Source: Verrucomicrobiia bacterium
Lineage (GTDB): Bacteria > Verrucomicrobiota > Verrucomicrobiia > Opitutales > Opitutaceae
Direction of reading: 5' to 3'
Length of the DNA stretch: 7,370 bases
Assembly (NCBI GenBank): GCA_030424825.1
Contig: JAUHWE010000220.1
Location: 1-7,370 of the forward strand
Position 1 is the first letter of the stretch; each line of letters starts with the position of its first letter. Both the position numbers and the translations under genes were made by a program. The notes below the pieces were generated by a model. The model had not been told where the DNA came from. It was given only the letters and a program-made list of their open reading frames with translations, and searched no databases. This document shows, piece after piece, positions 1 through 6,587 of this stretch.

Positions 1-7
1 TCCCGCG

Positions 8-2683
8 CTATTTGCAGCGCAGCAGTTCCGCCACCAATGCGGTCCAACCGGTTTGGTGGCTGGCTCCCAGCCCTTTCCCGGATTCGCCATGAAAGAATTC
101 GTAGAATAACGGATAGCTCTGGAAATGAGGGTCACTCGCATAGAGATCCGAATCACCATGACAGGGCCGTCTACCCTTCGCGTTCGGCATAAAAAGCCCC
201 CCCATCCTTCGACTAAGTTCGTCCGCGCACTCCCGCAAAGTCAGCCAGTTGCCAGACCCCGTGGGAAACTCCGCCTTTAGAGATTCACCGTAAAAACGAT
301 GATAACCATGGAGGGCCTCAATAATCAGATAGGAAATCGGAAACCATACCGGACCACGCCAATTAGAGTTCCCTCCAAACAGCCAGGAATCCGAGTCTCC
401 AGGAGTATACCTCACTTCAAAATCCTTGCCGGCAAGATTTAAGCCATACGGGTTTTCGCAGTAGTAGCGAGATAGAGAACGAATCCCGAACTGCGATAGA
501 AATTCGTCTTCATTAAACAAATACGAAAGCAATCGCTCCAGCCGCTCTCTGGTAGGAATGGCTAATAGATAGCGAGCCCCATTTGCTTCCTTTCCTTCGT
601 ACGCAATTTGGTGAGCCAGATCCTTTCGGTGATCCAAATACCAATTCATTCGCTTTTTGAATCGCGGCATCGAGTTCAGCAAATTCTCGTCGAGCGTTTC
701 CGCAGCGATGAGCGGAATCAGACCCACCAGACTCCTTACTCTAATATGCCTAGTGCTGCCATCAGGATACTGGAGCTGGTCATAGTAAAAGCCTTCTTGC
801 TCATCCCAAAGACCATTTTCACTGAAATGGTTCATAGCGTCAGAAATGCTCATGAAATGCTCGAAAAACTTGGATGCCACATCTTCGTAGTCAGGATCCT
901 CTTTTGCGATCTCCAGCGCAATTGCCAGCATCGTAGAACAATAGAATGCCATCCACGCGGTTCCGTCTGCTTGATGAAGCGAATGCCCCTCGGGCAACGG
1001 CTGGGAACGATCGAAGAGCCCGATGTTGTCGAGCCCCAAGAATCCGCCCGCAAACAGGTTGTTGCCTTCCGGATCCTTGCGATTCACCCACCACGTAAAG
1101 TTGAGCATCAGCTTGTGGAATACCCGCTTAAGAAAGGATAGATCTCCCGTTCCACCAACTTTGCTGATTCGATACACCCGCAAACACGCCCAGGCATGAA
1201 CGGGCGGATTCACATCCCCCAAGGCCCATTCGTAAGCCGGTATCTGACCATTAGGATGCATGTACCACTCGCGCAGAAAGAGCACGAGTTGCTTCTTGGC
1301 GAAATCCGGATCGATTCGAGCAAAGGGAATCATGTGAAACGCTAGATCCCAGGCAGCGTACCACGGATACTCCCACTTGTCGGGCATTGAAATGACGTCC
1401 CGGTTAAAGAGGTGCTCCCATTCGTGATTGCGGCCCAACAGCCGCTCATCGGGAGGACTCACAATACCAGGATCCCCCCTCAACCAATCATGCACCGAAT
1501 AGTGATAGAACTGCTTGCTCCAAAGAAGCCCCGCATAAGCTTGGCGTTCTACACTTCGCTCTTCTTTATCCAGAGCTTTCGGGGAAACGGACGCATAGAA
1601 CGCTTCCGCCTCCTCTATTCGTTTCGAGAAAATTTGATCGAACCCTTTGCCAAAGGCGGACTTCGGGGCGTCCGATTCCGAATAAAGCCTCAGATCAATT
1701 GAGACACTCTCACCGGCAGGAATCTCCAATTCGTAGTGTGCCGCAGAGATCGTACCTCTCTTGGCTGGATTGACTGCGGAATTCTGCCCCTTTACCAGCC
1801 ACCTCTCAATCCCATCCTTTACATAGGGAGTGTAGGTTTCAGTTCGATACAACTCCTCCGTATTGGTTTCGTTCTCCGTAAATACAAATTCCGGAAGGGT
1901 TTTGTCCGACGCCAGATTGGCTTGGAACTCAAACCGTCCTAGGGTTTGATGGTCCAGTTTTAGTCCACCTTTCGGATCTTCCTGAATATTTGGCTTCAAG
2001 GTACAACCCTCGTGCTCACATCCCCAAATCCAAGTATTGCGAAAGAAGATCTTCGGCAGGGCATGCAATCGGGCCGAATCGGGTCCTCGATTGCTTAGGG
2101 TGAGCCGAATCAGAACATCGTCCGGGCTTCCTTTCGCATATTCCACTTGTACATCAAAATAGCGAGACTCGTCAAAAATGCCGGTATCCAAAATTTCATA
2201 TTCCGGATCTTTCTTACCGCGACTTGCATTTTCACGCTGCAACTCCTCATAGGGGAAGGCGCCCTGGGGATACTTGTAGAGAGCTTTCGCATAGCTATGG
2301 GTAGGCGTCGAATCGAGATAGTAGTACAATTCCTTGCAGTCTTCGCCGTGATTCCCCTGGTTTCCATTCAGACCGTACAAGCGCTCTTTCAACCGCTCGT
2401 CATTCTCATTCCACAAAGCGATGGAGAAACACAATCGGCACTCTCGGTCGCAGAAGCCGAGAATTCCATCTTCACCCCAGCGGTACGCTCTCAGACTGGC
2501 CTGCTCGAACGGAAAATGGTCCCACGCATCCCCTTCCTTCGAGTAGTCTTCCCGGACCGTGCCCCACTGTCGCTCCGACATATAGGGCCCCCAGCGTTTC
2601 CAATTCGCCTTTCGCGCTGCGGATTCCGCTAGGCGCGTCTTCTCTGCATCCAGTTTTTCTGGGATCTTTTTCCGAGTCGGCAT
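8..2683 (-). CDS. GH63/MGH1-like glycoside hydrolase (annotated in databases as 'glucosidase')
   Basis: Complete 891-aa protein, likely an inverting exo-acting alpha-glycosidase of the (alpha/alpha)6-barrel type. Residues about 1-340 are a beta-rich N-terminal part, beginning with a charged segment and WxxWGPYxSERQWGTVRED (about 28-46). The barrel follows from about 375. Conserved blocks are NRDVISMPDKWEYPW (427-441), AWDLAFH (444-450, D446 a candidate acid), HPNGQIPAYEWALGDVNPP (476-494), WRGPVWFPISYL (775-786, followed by E789) and HQTGWTALVA (876-885). Family knowledge: relatives include eukaryotic processing glucosidase I and bacterial mannosylglycerate/glucosylglycerate hydrolases, but this long bacterial subgroup has no firm substrate that I know of. 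No signal peptide or membrane segment is visible, so it is probably cytoplasmic. The ATG at 2683 lacks a good Shine-Dalgarno; only AAGAG lies about 13 bases upstream. It follows the AlkZ-related gene by 77 bp and may be co-transcribed. Family assignment is strong; substrate is unknown. Confidence 0.9.
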   Translation of the reverse strand: MPTRKKIPEKLDAEKTRLAESAARKANWKRWGPYMSERQWGTVREDYSKEGDAWDHFPFEQASLRAYRWGEDGILGFCDRECRLCFSIALWNENDERLKERLYGLNGNQGNHGEDCKELYYYLDSTPTHSYAKALYKYPQGAFPYEELQRENASRGKKDPEYEILDTGIFDESRYFDVQVEYAKGSPDDVLIRLTLSNRGPDSARLHALPKIFFRNTWIWGCEHEGCTLKPNIQEDPKGGLKLDHQTLGRFEFQANLASDKTLPEFVFTENETNTEELYRTETYTPYVKDGIERWLVKGQNSAVNPAKRGTISAAHYELEIPAGESVSIDLRLYSESDAPKSAFGKGFDQIFSKRIEEAEAFYASVSPKALDKEERSVERQAYAGLLWSKQFYHYSVHDWLRGDPGIVSPPDERLLGRNHEWEHLFNRDVISMPDKWEYPWYAAWDLAFHMIPFARIDPDFAKKQLVLFLREWYMHPNGQIPAYEWALGDVNPPVHAWACLRVYRISKVGGTGDLSFLKRVFHKLMLNFTWWVNRKDPEGNNLFAGGFLGLDNIGLFDRSQPLPEGHSLHQADGTAWMAFYCSTMLAIALEIAKEDPDYEDVASKFFEHFMSISDAMNHFSENGLWDEQEGFYYDQLQYPDGSTRHIRVRSLVGLIPLIAAETLDENLLNSMPRFKKRMNWYLDHRKDLAHQIAYEGKEANGARYLLAIPTRERLERLLSYLFNEDEFLSQFGIRSLSRYYCENPYGLNLAGKDFEVRYTPGDSDSWLFGGNSNWRGPVWFPISYLIIEALHGYHRFYGESLKAEFPTGSGNWLTLRECADELSRRMGGLFMPNAKGRRPCHGDSDLYASDPHFQSYPLFYEFFHGESGKGLGASHQTGWTALVAELLRCK

Positions 2684-2706
2684 AACTAACGCTGCTCTTA
2701 AGCAAC

Positions 2707-2725
2707 GATCTCAGTTCCTGAGACC
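2707..2725 (-). other. Short stem-loop in the leader of the GH63-like gene
   Basis: On the minus strand GGTCTCAG, loop GAA, then CTGAGATC forms an 8-bp stem with one G-U pair and a three-base loop, 23 bases before the GH63-like ATG. On the plus strand that pair is an A/C mismatch, so the structure fits minus-strand RNA better. No U tract follows, so it is not a classical intrinsic terminator for the upstream gene. It could be a leader hairpin, an mRNA-stability element or a dyad operator. Only the dyad is seen; the role is a guess. Confidence 0.35.
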
Positions 2726-2762
2726 ATTCAATCTATTTTGCAACTGCATACCGGATGAAGTT

Positions 2763-3305
2763 TCAGTCGGCTTCATCAACGAGATCCAGATACACTTCAC
2801 TAAAGGGAATCCAGGTATCGTTTTTTAATCCTGGCTCATTGGATCGGACGATGTTCAAGGTGGTTTGCAACTGCTTAAGAGCCGTATCAAATCGGCTTTT
2901 GGAGCAGCCGTGCAAGGCCATGGCCTCCTTTCTGAGCTCCCCAGTTGTATTGGGATTCAGGCGCACAATCTCATAAACCTGCTGGGCAAGTTCGGAACAG
3001 TCTTCAATTGGTTTGTACGCTTCTGGGAAGTGCGTGCCACGCAGGTAGTCGATCGTCATCAATACCGCATGCCCACCGGGAATCTTTCCGTAGAACACAT
3101 CGTCAGGATACGTCTCAGGCAGTTCGTTCTTCCAAGTCCACACTGCCTCGACCTTTGCCCCCCACTTGGTTCTACCCCCTCCGTCTTCCAGCAGATCCAC
3201 GGCATCCCAAAGCGCAGGAACCCCCTTTACCTTTCCACTGAATATCGTGCACAGATTAACGGACTGCACGAACTCTAGCGCTTCCTCGAGCGTCTTCACT
3301 TTCAT
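2763..3305 (-). CDS. AlkZ-related winged-helix protein
   Basis: A 180-aa protein that I match by memory to the small 'AlkZ-related' group, a short relative of the AlkZ/YcaQ crosslink-repair DNA glycosylase winged-helix family. Visible hallmarks are an N-terminal TLEEALEFVQSV helix, VPALWDAV (about 28-35), VWTWKNELP (about 56-64) followed by VFYGKI, and a C-terminal helix-turn-helix-like stretch from NTTGELRKEA to SKSRFDTALKQLQ (about 118-147), a DNA-contacting or fold-stabilising element. At 180 aa it is about half the length of full AlkZ, so glycosylase activity should not be assumed. I chose the ATG at 3305; an in-frame TTG at 3314 would add three residues, and neither start has a Shine-Dalgarno. 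It is divergent from the SDR gene and lies just upstream of the GH63-like gene. No functional link to sugar metabolism is evident. Cytoplasmic, no signal peptide. Confidence 0.7.
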   Translation of the reverse strand: MKVKTLEEALEFVQSVNLCTIFSGKVKGVPALWDAVDLLEDGGGRTKWGAKVEAVWTWKNELPETYPDDVFYGKIPGGHAVLMTIDYLRGTHFPEAYKPIEDCSELAQQVYEIVRLNPNTTGELRKEAMALHGCSKSRFDTALKQLQTTLNIVRSNEPGLKNDTWIPFSEVYLDLVDEAD

Positions 3306-3421
3306 CGCAATCAAAGAGTAAAGTCTGAATCTAGACCCTCAAGGCTATAAACGGGATGGCAACGGCAGACTCCAGTCTACGAAAGTGTGCAATCACTGGA
3401 TTTCTTTAACTGAATAAGGAC

Positions 3422-3490
3422 GGTAGGCCGGGTCGTCGGAGACCCCGACCTGCCTATTAGGGCGAGTGTCGCCTCATCGAGACGACCTAC
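3422..3490. repeat. REP-like composite palindromic element (copy 1)
   Basis: A 69-bp GC-rich element bounded by GGTAGG (3422-3427) and CCTAC (3486-3490), which are inverted at the ends. Inside are two hairpins. The first pairs TAGGC and GGTCG (3424-3428, 3431-3435) with CGACC and GCCTA (3446-3450, 3452-3456). The second has stem GGCGA/TCGCC around GTG (3461-3473). GTCGTC (3432-3437) can also pair with GACGAC (3481-3486), giving an alternative long fold. The architecture resembles bacterial interspersed REP/BIME units, which are mobilised by RAYT-type transposases in other bacteria. No transposase is seen here. It shares size and end sequence with the element at 4754-4822. Confidence 0.6.
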
Positions 3491-3504
3491 AACACGATCG
3501 TGTT
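3491..3504. repeat. Perfect 14-bp palindrome AACACGATCGTGTT
   Basis: A perfect uninterrupted palindrome immediately after the composite repeat. Its right half begins a 12-base word, ATCGTGTTAGCA (3497-3508), that recurs with one change as ATCGTGTGAGCA inside the loop of the second repeat (4791-4802). This argues that it belongs to the repeat family and is not an independent operator, though a dimeric regulator site cannot be excluded. Confidence 0.5.
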
Positions 3505-3607
3505 AGCAGGTTGGCAATCCACTAAGACGGACACCCTAATTTCCCAACTGAATCCCTCCGTTAGATCCCAGCGCAGATACTCGCTACCAAATCTCTTGCC
3601 CCGCTCT

Positions 3608-3636
3608 TTGAGTCCGTCTAGTCGAAACCTTGTAAA
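3608..3636 (+). promoter_or_regulatory. Possible promoter of the SDR gene, containing ACCTTGTAA
   Basis: TTGAGT (3608-3613), a 17-base spacer, then TGTAAA (3631-3636) is a weak sigma70-like pair with 4 of 6 matches in each box. Transcription would begin near 3643, giving a leader of about 45 bases. The -10-like box overlaps ACCTTGTAA (3627-3635), a word that also occurs before both sulfatases. No ribosome binding site is visible before the ATG at 3688; the leader is pyrimidine- and A-rich (CATTTCT just before the ATG). Confidence 0.35.
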
Positions 3637-3687
3637 TCGTGACTCTTCTTTTCTAGGCTCAGTCTGATTCTTTTTAAAACCATTTCT

Positions 3688-4632
3688 ATGTCTAACAATC
3701 CTAAATCAATCCTCATCACTGGCGGGAACGGAAACATCGCCCGACTCCTTGCCAAACGGTTGCTCAACGATAATCACAGCGTTACCTGTCTAGATATCAC
3801 CGATCCCGACCCTGGATCGGTAGTTGAAGGAGTCGACTACATCAAAGCCGACATCTGCGACGAGTCGGCAATTGAAAGCGCTCTCAAATCCAAGCAAACA
3901 GAGGTTGTCTTTCATCTCGCTTCGTTGCTCTCTGGCAGCTCGGAAATCGATCGAAAACGCGCTTTTAACGTTAATGCGCTGGCTACCTTCAATCTTTTCG
4001 AACTGGCCTTAGCCAATGGTTCTCCAAAAATCATTTTCCCCGGAACCGGCGCCTCTTACGGATCCGATGTCCCATCGATTCTGCCCGAAAATCATCCACA
4101 ATGGCCCGAGAACATTTATGGCGTCACCAAGGTCGCTAACGAACGGCTCGGTGTCTACTACAAGCTCAAGCACGGCCTCGACTTTCGTTGCCTCCGGCCC
4201 CCGCTCGTCCTTTCCCCCTATGCCCCTCCAGCCGCGCTGACCGCCTATGCGTCGCATGCCTACGTAGCCGCTGCCAAGGGTGAGGCCTTCACCTTCCCTG
4301 TCTCACGTAAGATTGGCATGTCCTCTATCTACATTGAGGACCTCGTTGAAGGATTCGTCCAACTCGCCTTCGCCCCCAAGGACAAGCTCCGTCAGCACGC
4401 CTATAATCTTCACGCGCTTTGTCCCACTGCCCAGGAAATCGCGGACTCTATCCAGAAAGTGAAACCAGACTTTCAATACAACTTCGAATCCGATCCTAAA
4501 GTAGAAGCGCTCCTAACCACCGCGCCAAACGTTTTTGTCGACTCTGGCGCCCGAAAGGACTGGGGCTGGAAACCGATAAGCGATCTCGATGCCTGTACTG
4601 CAGCTATATTTAAGCTTTTAGGCGAACAGTAG
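3688..4632 (+). CDS. Extended SDR / NAD-dependent epimerase-dehydratase, SDR-type L-threonine dehydrogenase-like
   Basis: A 314-aa cytoplasmic Rossmann-fold oxidoreductase. The dinucleotide motif TGGNGNIA (11-18) follows the first beta strand; the usual last Gly of TGxxGxxG is Ala18. Asp36 at the end of the second strand suggests NAD(H) over NADP(H). Asp55 follows in KADI, and HLASLLSG lies at 76-83. The likely catalytic set is Thr120 (PGTGASYG), Tyr144 and Lys148 (YGVTK). The GLDFRCLRPP stretch and C-terminal ARKDWGWKP (288-296) resemble the SDR-type threonine dehydrogenase branch, which oxidises L-threonine to 2-amino-3-oxobutyrate. No partner ligase gene (kbl) is adjacent, and the next genes are sulfatases, so a sugar or sugar-acid substrate is equally possible. 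It has its own probable promoter and lies 318 bp before the sulfatase, so it is probably not in one tight operon. Superfamily is certain; substrate is not. Confidence 0.88.
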   Translation: MSNNPKSILITGGNGNIARLLAKRLLNDNHSVTCLDITDPDPGSVVEGVDYIKADICDESAIESALKSKQTEVVFHLASLLSGSSEIDRKRAFNVNALATFNLFELALANGSPKIIFPGTGASYGSDVPSILPENHPQWPENIYGVTKVANERLGVYYKLKHGLDFRCLRPPLVLSPYAPPAALTAYASHAYVAAAKGEAFTFPVSRKIGMSSIYIEDLVEGFVQLAFAPKDKLRQHAYNLHALCPTAQEIADSIQKVKPDFQYNFESDPKVEALLTTAPNVFVDSGARKDWGWKPISDLDACTAAIFKLLGEQ

Positions 4633-4753
4633 AGGCGTCGCTTGCCGCGATCCTCATTCGTTTTAGAATCTTCCGCGGCTCTCAACAAGCAACCCTCTAG
4701 GGATACTTCTGAAAATAGATAAAGGCAGGGCAACGACCTCCCGAGTATTTTAA

Positions 4754-4822
4754 GGTAGCGGGCGATCTCCGAGCGCCCATTTTTGCACCTATCGTGTGAG
4801 CACTCGGAGATCGCCCGCTACC
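4754..4822. repeat. REP-like element with perfect 20-bp inverted repeat (copy 2)
   Basis: The arm GGTAGCGGGCGATCTCCGAG (4754-4773) is repeated exactly in inverse orientation at 4803-4822, enclosing a 29-base loop that includes a short CAC...GTG dyad and the word ATCGTGTGAGCA (4791-4802). Total length is 69 bp, the same as the element at 3422-3490, and both begin GGTAG and end CTAC. The long loop and absence of a U tract argue against an intrinsic terminator. The perfect arms suggest a recent insertion or gene conversion. As RNA it would make a very stable stem that could protect or insulate the SDR transcript. Confidence 0.85.
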
Positions 4823-4911
4823 AACAACAGCAACGAAGCCACCGACACGCCGAGGTCCGAGACAAGCCCCGTGGTATTTTCCTGAAAGCAATTAAACGAC
4901 TCAAACCTCCG

Positions 4912-4920
4912 ACCTTGTAA
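4912..4920 (+). promoter_or_regulatory. ACCTTGTAA motif upstream of sulfatase 1
   Basis: This is an exact copy of the word found before the SDR and before sulfatase 2, here ending 30 bases before the ATG. Overlapping it, TGTAAT (4916-4921) matches 5 of 6 bases of a sigma70 -10 box, but the -35 is poor (TTAAAC, 4892-4897). Alternatively TTGTAA could act as a -35 with TATAAG (4935-4940), but the 14-base spacer is too short. No Shine-Dalgarno lies before the start. Confidence 0.4.
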
Positions 4921-4950
4921 TCAATTTCGCTTCCTATAAGCATTCTTTCC

Positions 4951-6429
4951 ATGACCCGCTTCCTCTTCAAGCCCATCGTACTAGCCGCGCTCAGTTTACT
5001 TCTCTCAGCAACGCTTGCTTCCTTTTCACGAGCCGAAAAGCCCAACGTCCTTTTTATAGCGATCGACGATCTCAACGACTGGATTGGGTGTTTAGACGGT
5101 CACCCGCAGGTCAAAACCCCGAACATCGATTCCCTGGCGCAACGGGGCACTTTATTTACCAATGCCTTTTGTCAGGCTCCGGTCTGCAATCCTTCCCGCA
5201 CCAGTGTGATGACGGGTCTCAGACCTTCGACTACCGGTGTTTATAGCCTCTCCCCTTGGTTTAGATCCGTCGACAACCTCAAGGACCTAGTCACTCTGCC
5301 CCAGCATTTCTCAAATGCCGGATATACTTCCTACACGGTTGGCAAAATCTACCATGGCGGTGGCTGGAACAACAGTGATGTCAAAGAGTTCGACATCATC
5401 GGTAGAACTGACCCTGGGCTGCGGCCTAAAGAGAAACGGGTAAAGACCCCGCGCGGGGGTCCCGGCATGGACTGGGTGGTCTATCCCTACCAGGATTCAG
5501 ACCATAAGGACTGGAAGACTGCGAGTTGGGCCGTAGAACAACTGGACAAGAAACCTGAAGATCCGTTTTTCATGGCGGTTGGATTCGCCCTCCCTCACGT
5601 GCCCCTATTGGCTACGCAAAAGTGGTTCGACTTGTATCCAGAAGAAGAGGTCATACTGCCTCGCATGCTATTGGACGATCGCTCGGACACTCCGAGGTTT
5701 AGCTGGTACCTCCATTGGAAGCTTCCCGAGCCGAGACAAAAATTCCTACTGCAAGCAGGGGAGCAAATAAAAATCGTCCAGGCCTACCTCGCCAGTATTA
5801 GCTATATGGACAGTCAAGTCGGACGCGTCCTGGAGGCACTCGAACGCAACGGACTTTCGGACAATACAGTCGTCGTTCTCTGGTCCGACCATGGGTATCA
5901 CTTGGGCGAAAAGGAGATTACGGGAAAAAACACGCTTTGGGACCGATCCGCTCGCGTTCCTCTCGTTTTCGCCGGGCCAGGAATCACCGCGGGAGCCAGA
6001 AGCCACAGAACAGTGGAGCTGCTCGACATCTATCCCACTCTCAGTGAGCTTTGCGAACTAGACGTACCCCGCCATCTAGAAGGCATCAGCCTCCTGCCCC
6101 AATTAAGAAATGCCAATGCGCCACGAACTAGACCCGCGATCACCACACACAATCACGACAACCATGGCCTTCGCACTGAAAAGTATCGTTACATTCAGTA
6201 TGCTGATGGATCCGAGGAATTATACGACATGATCAACGACCCTAGCGAGTTCTCAAACCTCGCAGGCGACAAGAATTATGCCGCAGTGGTGCGCTCCCTC
6301 AAAAAACGCCTGCCTAAAGTCAATGCCAGGCCGGTCAATGGCAGCGCCAACCGGATCCTCATCTACGAAAATGGGATCGCGAATTGGGAGGGGCAGGACA
6401 TCGGCAAAAGTGAGCCGATTCCAGATTGA
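4951..6429 (+). CDS. Exported sulfatase, iduronate-2-sulfatase-like (type I, formylglycine-dependent)
   Basis: A complete 492-aa type I sulfatase, a typical length for the family. It would hydrolyse a sulfate ester, probably on a polysaccharide or glycosaminoglycan-like sugar, in the periplasm or outside the cell. A Sec signal peptide spans about 1-28, with Ser-Arg-Ala before a likely cleavage site. The active site shows metal ligands D39 and D40, the C79-N80-P81-S82-R83 motif in which C79 would be converted to formylglycine by a maturase encoded elsewhere, K132 and H135 (GKIYHGG), H216 (ALPHVP) and D313-H314 (WSDHGYHLGEK), with K326 following. The IDDLNDWIG start and LGEKEITGKNTLWDRSARVPL block resemble iduronate-2-sulfatase. 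The substrate cannot be read from sequence. The start is set by the signal peptide; no Shine-Dalgarno precedes it and the leader is pyrimidine-rich. A homologous sulfatase follows after 158 bp in the same direction. Confidence 0.95.
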   Translation: MTRFLFKPIVLAALSLLLSATLASFSRAEKPNVLFIAIDDLNDWIGCLDGHPQVKTPNIDSLAQRGTLFTNAFCQAPVCNPSRTSVMTGLRPSTTGVYSLSPWFRSVDNLKDLVTLPQHFSNAGYTSYTVGKIYHGGGWNNSDVKEFDIIGRTDPGLRPKEKRVKTPRGGPGMDWVVYPYQDSDHKDWKTASWAVEQLDKKPEDPFFMAVGFALPHVPLLATQKWFDLYPEEEVILPRMLLDDRSDTPRFSWYLHWKLPEPRQKFLLQAGEQIKIVQAYLASISYMDSQVGRVLEALERNGLSDNTVVVLWSDHGYHLGEKEITGKNTLWDRSARVPLVFAGPGITAGARSHRTVELLDIYPTLSELCELDVPRHLEGISLLPQLRNANAPRTRPAITTHNHDNHGLRTEKYRYIQYADGSEELYDMINDPSEFSNLAGDKNYAAVVRSLKKRLPKVNARPVNGSANRILIYENGIANWEGQDIGKSEPIPD

Positions 6430-6546
6430 TCGTACGCCAATTCGCTCGATGGGAGATCCCGCCAACACGATTCCTCTCTCAAAGTCTGCGATGTCGAAAC
6501 AGCCGTTCAGATGATCTTTTTTAACAAGTGCCCACCCAATCAAATT

Positions 6547-6555
6547 ACCTTGTAA
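6547..6555 (+). promoter_or_regulatory. ACCTTGTAA motif upstream of sulfatase 2
   Basis: This is the third exact copy of the word, ending 32 bases before the sulfatase 2 ATG, within the 158-bp gap after sulfatase 1. TGTAAC (6551-6556) is a 4-of-6 match to a -10 box, with no good -35 at 17 bases. If TTGTAA is read as a -35, GATACT (6575-6580) sits 18 bases downstream as a weak -10. A separate promoter here would mean that the two sulfatases are transcribed independently or that an internal start exists. Confidence 0.4.
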
Positions 6556-6587
6556 CGAGGTCATTTCCAACGCGATACTTCCAGCGT

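Larger units (their letters stand above)
3306..3687. other. Divergent intergenic region, 382 bp
   Basis: This separates the minus-strand AlkZ-related gene from the plus-strand SDR gene. It holds a small dyad AGACT-cc-AGTCT (3367-3378), a composite palindromic repeat (3422-3490), a perfect 14-bp palindrome (3491-3504) and a possible promoter for the SDR (3608-3636). The stretch 3509-3607 shows nothing I can name. I see no convincing small ORF, RNA gene or minus-strand promoter, although the AlkZ-related gene must have one here. Confidence 0.8.
4633..4950. other. Intergenic region between the SDR and first sulfatase, 318 bp
   Basis: After the SDR stop there is a weak inverted repeat GCCGCG (4644-4649) / CGCGGC (4674-4679) with a 24-base loop and no following U run, so I do not call it a terminator. 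The central part holds the perfect inverted repeat at 4754-4822. The stretch 4823-4911 shows nothing identifiable. The last 40 bases hold ACCTTGTAA and a pyrimidine-rich leader. I find no convincing small gene. Confidence 0.75.

Noticed and set aside
608..1141. 177-codon open frame on the plus strand
   Set aside because: It lies wholly antisense to the well-conserved GH63-like gene, and its translation shows no recognisable domain. It is a shadow frame.
2147..2632. 161-codon plus-strand frame with hydrophobic N-terminus
   Set aside because: It is antisense to the N-terminal part of the GH63-like gene; hydrophobicity comes from the complementary codons. No homology is recognised.
2865..3278. 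Two overlapping plus-strand frames opposite the AlkZ-related gene
   Set aside because: Both are antisense to a gene with recognisable conserved motifs, and their translations look random.
3491..3504. AACACGATCGTGTT as an operator controlling the divergent genes
   Set aside because: Half of it recurs within the other palindromic repeat, so repeat membership explains it better. No adjacent classical repressor gene is seen.
3688..4632. Gene symbol tdh for the SDR
   Set aside because: Similarity to the branch is suggestive, but context does not support threonine catabolism, so no symbol is given.
4644..4679. GCCGCG/CGCGGC inverted repeat as SDR terminator
   Set aside because: The stem is only 6 bp, the loop 24 bases, and no U tract follows.
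4935..4940. TATAAG as -10 box for sulfatase 1
   Set aside because: It would start transcription only a few bases before the ATG, and the only TTG-type -35 is 14 bases away. A leaderless transcript is possible but unsupported.
6278..6514. Plus-strand frame running past the sulfatase 1 stop, considered as a frameshifted C-terminal extension
   Set aside because: Sulfatase 1 is already of usual length and ends plausibly after its C-terminal region; the extra residues look unlike any sulfatase tail that I know.
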